The translations under genes were made by a program, and so were the position numbers. Shown piece by piece: positions 5,117 through 7,204 of a stretch of 7,204 nt of DNA. The first letter of the stretch is position 1; each line of letters opens with the position of its first letter. The DNA comes from Methanobrevibacter sp. (lineage in GTDB: Archaea > Methanobacteriota > Methanobacteria > Methanobacteriales > Methanobacteriaceae): the NCBI GenBank assembly GCA_009784145.1, contig WRCI01000085.1, positions 1 through 7,204 of the forward strand, in the 5' to 3' direction. The notes below the pieces were generated by a model. It ran no database searches and was not told the DNA's origin. It was given only the letters and a program-made list of their open reading frames with translations.

Positions 5117-6556
5117 ATGAATCGCATTAAATTATCAAATGGCGAAGATTTGCCACTTGAAATGCACAAAGTTAAAATCGTGCAAAAACTTGAACTAAAA
5201 CCAGTTGAAAAAAGATTGGAAGCAATAAAGGAGGCAGGCAATAATACTTTCTTGCTTAGAAATCGTGATGTATTTTTGGATATGCTGACTGACAGTGGTA
5301 CCAATGCGATGAGTGATTTGCAACAAGCTGCAATGCTTACTGCAGATGATTGTTATGCTGGTGGAGAGAGTTTTTTCCGCTTGGAAGCTGAACTTAAAAA
5401 AGTATTTAACAAAAAATTTTTCTTACCTGCTCATCAAGGCAGGGCTTGTGAACACTTACTTTCACGTGTGATGGTAAAAAAAGGGAACATAGTTCCGATG
5501 AATTATCATTTCACAACAACAAAGGCTCATATAAGATTACAAGGTGGAGATATTTTAGAAATTCCTGCTGACGAGGCATTTAACACAAGTTCGGATGCTT
5601 TGTTTAAGGGGAATATTGATATTTCAAAACTCAAAAAAGCATTTAAACAACACAAAGGCAAAATTCCTTTTGTACGCCTTGAAGCTGGAACCAATTTAAT
5701 CGGAGGTCAACCAGTTTCACTTCAAAACATTAAAGAGATTCATGCATTATGTAAACAAAACAATGTGCCTTTTGTTTTTGATGCAAGTTTGTTACAAGAT
5801 AATTTGTTTTTCATGAAAACCCAAGAAGACAGCTGCAAAGATAAATCTATCCTAGAAATTTGCAATGAAGTGGCTGATAATGTTGACATTATTTACTTCT
5901 CTGCCCGAAAATTTGGCTGTGCCAGAGGTGGAGGGATTTGTTTGAATGATGAAAAGTTGTTTTCTGAAATTCGCCAACTTGTACCTCTTTTTGAAGGTTT
6001 TTTAACATATGGTGGTATGAGTGATAAAGAGATTGAAGCAATTGCTGTAGGAATAAGAGAATCAATGGACATTGACATGATTTCACAGGGACCACAATTC
6101 ATCAAGTTCATGACTGAGGAATTAAAAAAAGCAGGAGTTCCTGTTGTAACTCCTCCTGGGGGATTGGGCTGTCATCTAGATGCAAAAGCCTTTTTGTCTC
6201 ACATCGATCCAGAGAATTTTCAGGCTGGAAGTCTTGCTTCTGCTTTCTATATTATTTCTGGTGTAAGAGGAATGGAACGGGGTACAATAGCAGAAGAGCG
6301 AAATAAAGATGGTTCAGAATGTATTGCTAAGATTGAACTTCTAAGATTGGCACTACCAAGACGTGTTTTCACCATGAGTCAAATTAAATTCACGATTGAC
6401 CGTATTATTTGGTTACACAAAAATAGGGACTTAATCGATGGATTGGAATGGGAAGAGGAGCCTGAGATTCTGAGATTCTTTTTGGGTAGGCTTAAACCAG
6501 TAAATGATTGGCAAGAAAGACTTGTTGAAAAATTCAAACAAGATTTTGACTTGTAA
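5117..6556 (+). CDS. Tyrosine phenol-lyase/tryptophanase family PLP beta-eliminating lyase
   Basis: This is a 479-residue fold-type I PLP enzyme that splits an L-amino acid into pyruvate, ammonia and a leaving group (phenol, indole or a thiol). Comparison with remembered C. freundii tyrosine phenol-lyase shows F45, S60 (DSGTNAMSD), Y80, HQGR (106-109), F132-T133, N193 and D222, S262, the PLP lysine K265, R388 (GMERG) and R410. F454 (LRFF) is phenylalanine as in that enzyme; tryptophanase has histidine there. T133, R388 and F454 correspond to T124, R381 and F448, the tyrosine-specific set. Three positions differ: R217 is L225, H343 is L350 and K256 is R264. Substrate is therefore uncertain. 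Sampled stretches have 33-42% G+C against 20-30% in the MutS-like gene. CGN arginine codons are frequent. Both fit horizontal transfer. No membrane segment or signal peptide is seen. Pipelines would probably label it tryptophanase. Confidence 0.9.
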   Translation: MNRIKLSNGEDLPLEMHKVKIVQKLELKPVEKRLEAIKEAGNNTFLLRNRDVFLDMLTDSGTNAMSDLQQAAMLTADDCYAGGESFFRLEAELKKVFNKKFFLPAHQGRACEHLLSRVMVKKGNIVPMNYHFTTTKAHIRLQGGDILEIPADEAFNTSSDALFKGNIDISKLKKAFKQHKGKIPFVRLEAGTNLIGGQPVSLQNIKEIHALCKQNNVPFVFDASLLQDNLFFMKTQEDSCKDKSILEICNEVADNVDIIYFSARKFGCARGGGICLNDEKLFSEIRQLVPLFEGFLTYGGMSDKEIEAIAVGIRESMDIDMISQGPQFIKFMTEELKKAGVPVVTPPGGLGCHLDAKAFLSHIDPENFQAGSLASAFYIISGVRGMERGTIAEERNKDGSECIAKIELLRLALPRRVFTMSQIKFTIDRIIWLHKNRDLIDGLEWEEEPEILRFFLGRLKPVNDWQERLVEKFKQDFDL

Positions 6557-6590
6557 AAACTAGACCTTAAAATAAGTAATAATTGTAATA

Positions 6591-6662
6591 TATGGGTATA
6601 TCTAATTATATGAGTATATCTAATTATATTGATATATCTAAATATATTGATATTTTTAGATA
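6591..6662. repeat. 18-bp tandem repeat, four copies
   Basis: Units at 6591-6608 (TATGGGTATATCTAATTA), 6609-6626, 6627-6644 and 6645-6662 are in exact 18-bp register. The first two differ at one base, the third at a few more, and the fourth is the most decayed. It begins 34 bases after the lyase stop. The run contains no sizeable reading frame of its own. Confidence 0.75.
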
Positions 6663-6665
6663 TAT
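6632..6665 (+). terminator. Hairpin downstream of the lyase gene (possible terminator)
   Basis: ATATATCTAAATAT (6632-6645) pairs with ATTTTTAGATATAT (6652-6665) at 13 of 14 positions around a six-base loop. It is formed from repeat copies three and four. It lies between two converging genes and could protect or terminate the lyase mRNA. An all-A/T stem is weak, and no long T run follows directly. Confidence 0.3.
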
Positions 6666-6766
6666 TATATAATATTTATTATAAATTAAAATTTTATATT
6701 CATTATTAGTTTATTTTATAATATAATAGACCATATTTTGATTATATTTTTATTAGGTATATAGAA

Positions 6767-6774
6767 TTTTTTTT
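6767..6774 (+). terminator. Oligo-T run, + strand terminator between converging genes
   Basis: Eight T residues lie just before the 3' end of the converging small gene. They would stop + strand transcription from the lyase gene before it enters the opposing gene. Confidence 0.35.
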
Positions 6775-6782
6775 CAATATTT

Positions 6783-6995
6783 TCATTCTTTTTCATTCTT
6801 TTTACCAGTTGAAAGTTCATTTAATCTTTCATTTATTGATTTTACAATGTAGTCCTTAGCATCTTCTAATTCTTCCATTGTTCCAATAAGTACAGGTCCA
6901 TAATCAGTATGTTTTAATTTAACATCAAACTTTTCAATGGTATGTGCAAGTATCTGCTCTCCAACACCATTTGGTAATCTCATTTCATAATCCAT
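6783..6995 (-). CDS. Small hypothetical protein (70 aa)
   Basis: I do not recognise this family. The 70-residue protein begins MDYEMRLPNGVGEQI and has a mixed alpha/beta pattern: a helix (about 11-22), two short strands around FDVKLKHTD and PVLIGT, then a long charged helix (about 40-62) and a lysine-rich tail. It has no cysteines, no membrane segment and no signal peptide. It is judged real because AAGGGA (ribosome binding site, about 7000-7005 on the complementary strand) precedes the ATG. The frame is also open in AT-rich DNA where stops are frequent, and codon use and residue mix look protein-like. It runs toward the lyase gene, so it is a separate transcript. Its true start could not be elsewhere without losing the RBS. 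Confidence 0.7.
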   Translation of the reverse strand: MDYEMRLPNGVGEQILAHTIEKFDVKLKHTDYGPVLIGTMEELEDAKDYIVKSINERLNELSTGKKNEKE

Positions 6996-7023
6996 AATAA
7001 TCCCTTATTGTAATTTTATTTTT

Positions 7024-7031
7024 TATTTATA
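7024..7031 (-). promoter_or_regulatory. Possible TATA box of the small - strand gene
   Basis: On the complementary strand this reads TATAAATA preceded by an A-rich BRE-like stretch. Its centre is about 33 bases before the start codon, giving a very short leader. The surrounding DNA is nearly all A and T, so a chance match is quite possible. Confidence 0.3.
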
Positions 7032-7035
7032 TTTT

Positions 7036-7204
7036 TAATTTTAATATAATATTTTTAATAATTTTATAGTATAAATTGAATATAATATAATTTTATAAAT
7101 TATACTATAATTTTAATATAATATTTTTAATAATTTTATAAATTATACTAGTTTTAATAATTTTTAATAATTTTATAGGTATAATTGAATTGTATATAAT
7201 TTTA
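7036..7204. repeat. AT-rich direct repeats with a 72-bp period
   Basis: A 33-bp stretch is repeated exactly at 7036-7068 and 7108-7140. Part of it recurs at about 7161-7177. A second element, TTTTATAAATTATACTA, occurs at 7091-7107 and again at 7134-7150. The run after 7161 (ending ATAATTTTA) echoes 7052-7095 imperfectly. The repeat continues to the window edge and may extend beyond. I see no gene in it. Confidence 0.7.

Noticed and set aside
5889..6111. Two overlapping open frames on the complementary strand inside the lyase gene
   Set aside because: They lie opposite conserved active-site coding sequence and have no start signals.

Overview
The window looks like a piece of a very AT-rich archaeal genome, most likely a Methanobacteriales methanogen of the Methanobrevibacter/Methanosphaera type. 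The 23S and 5S rRNA segments look archaeal. Spacers are close to 10-15% G+C. Promoter-like boxes of the TTTATATA type and GGTG-type ribosome binding sites fit archaeal expression signals. A MutS-like ATPase with an N-terminal helix-hairpin-helix segment and a short thymidylate kinase also fit. The genus is an inference, because no 16S or methanogenesis gene is present.

Layout. Positions 1-355 hold the 3' end of 23S rRNA. A spacer with three perfect hairpins follows, then 5S rRNA (540-662). Next is a long T-rich tract (663-910) that probably terminates the rRNA operon and carries three perfect 23-bp tandem repeats. Behind it is a G+C-rich island (979-1142, about 47% G+C) with its own TATA-like box and two abutting closed-stem modules. 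I read it as a free-standing structured RNA that I cannot assign to any family. A 230-bp array of degenerate 10-bp units in unbroken register (1331-1560) then runs up to the MutS-like gene.

Protein genes. The MutS-like gene (1579-3522) and a SAP-domain gene (3538-4146) are 15 bases apart on the + strand and are probably co-transcribed. Thymidylate kinase (4206-4799) has a TATA box placed so that its mRNA would be leaderless. After a 317-base gene-free spacer comes a pyridoxal-phosphate beta-eliminating lyase of the tyrosine phenol-lyase/tryptophanase family (5117-6556). It has higher G+C and different arginine codon use from its neighbours, a strong AAGGAGA ribosome binding site, and a mixed active site. 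It is probably a horizontally acquired gene. A small conserved-looking hypothetical protein (6783-6995, - strand) converges on it. The window ends in AT-rich repeats.

How the genes fit together. The rRNA genes, the candidate RNA, the DNA-transaction proteins (MutS-like, SAP) and thymidylate kinase form a housekeeping-type neighbourhood. The lyase looks like an accessory insertion that would give pyruvate and ammonia plus phenol, indole or a thiol from an amino acid. The points most worth following are the unassigned RNA, the lyase active site and the 10-bp array.
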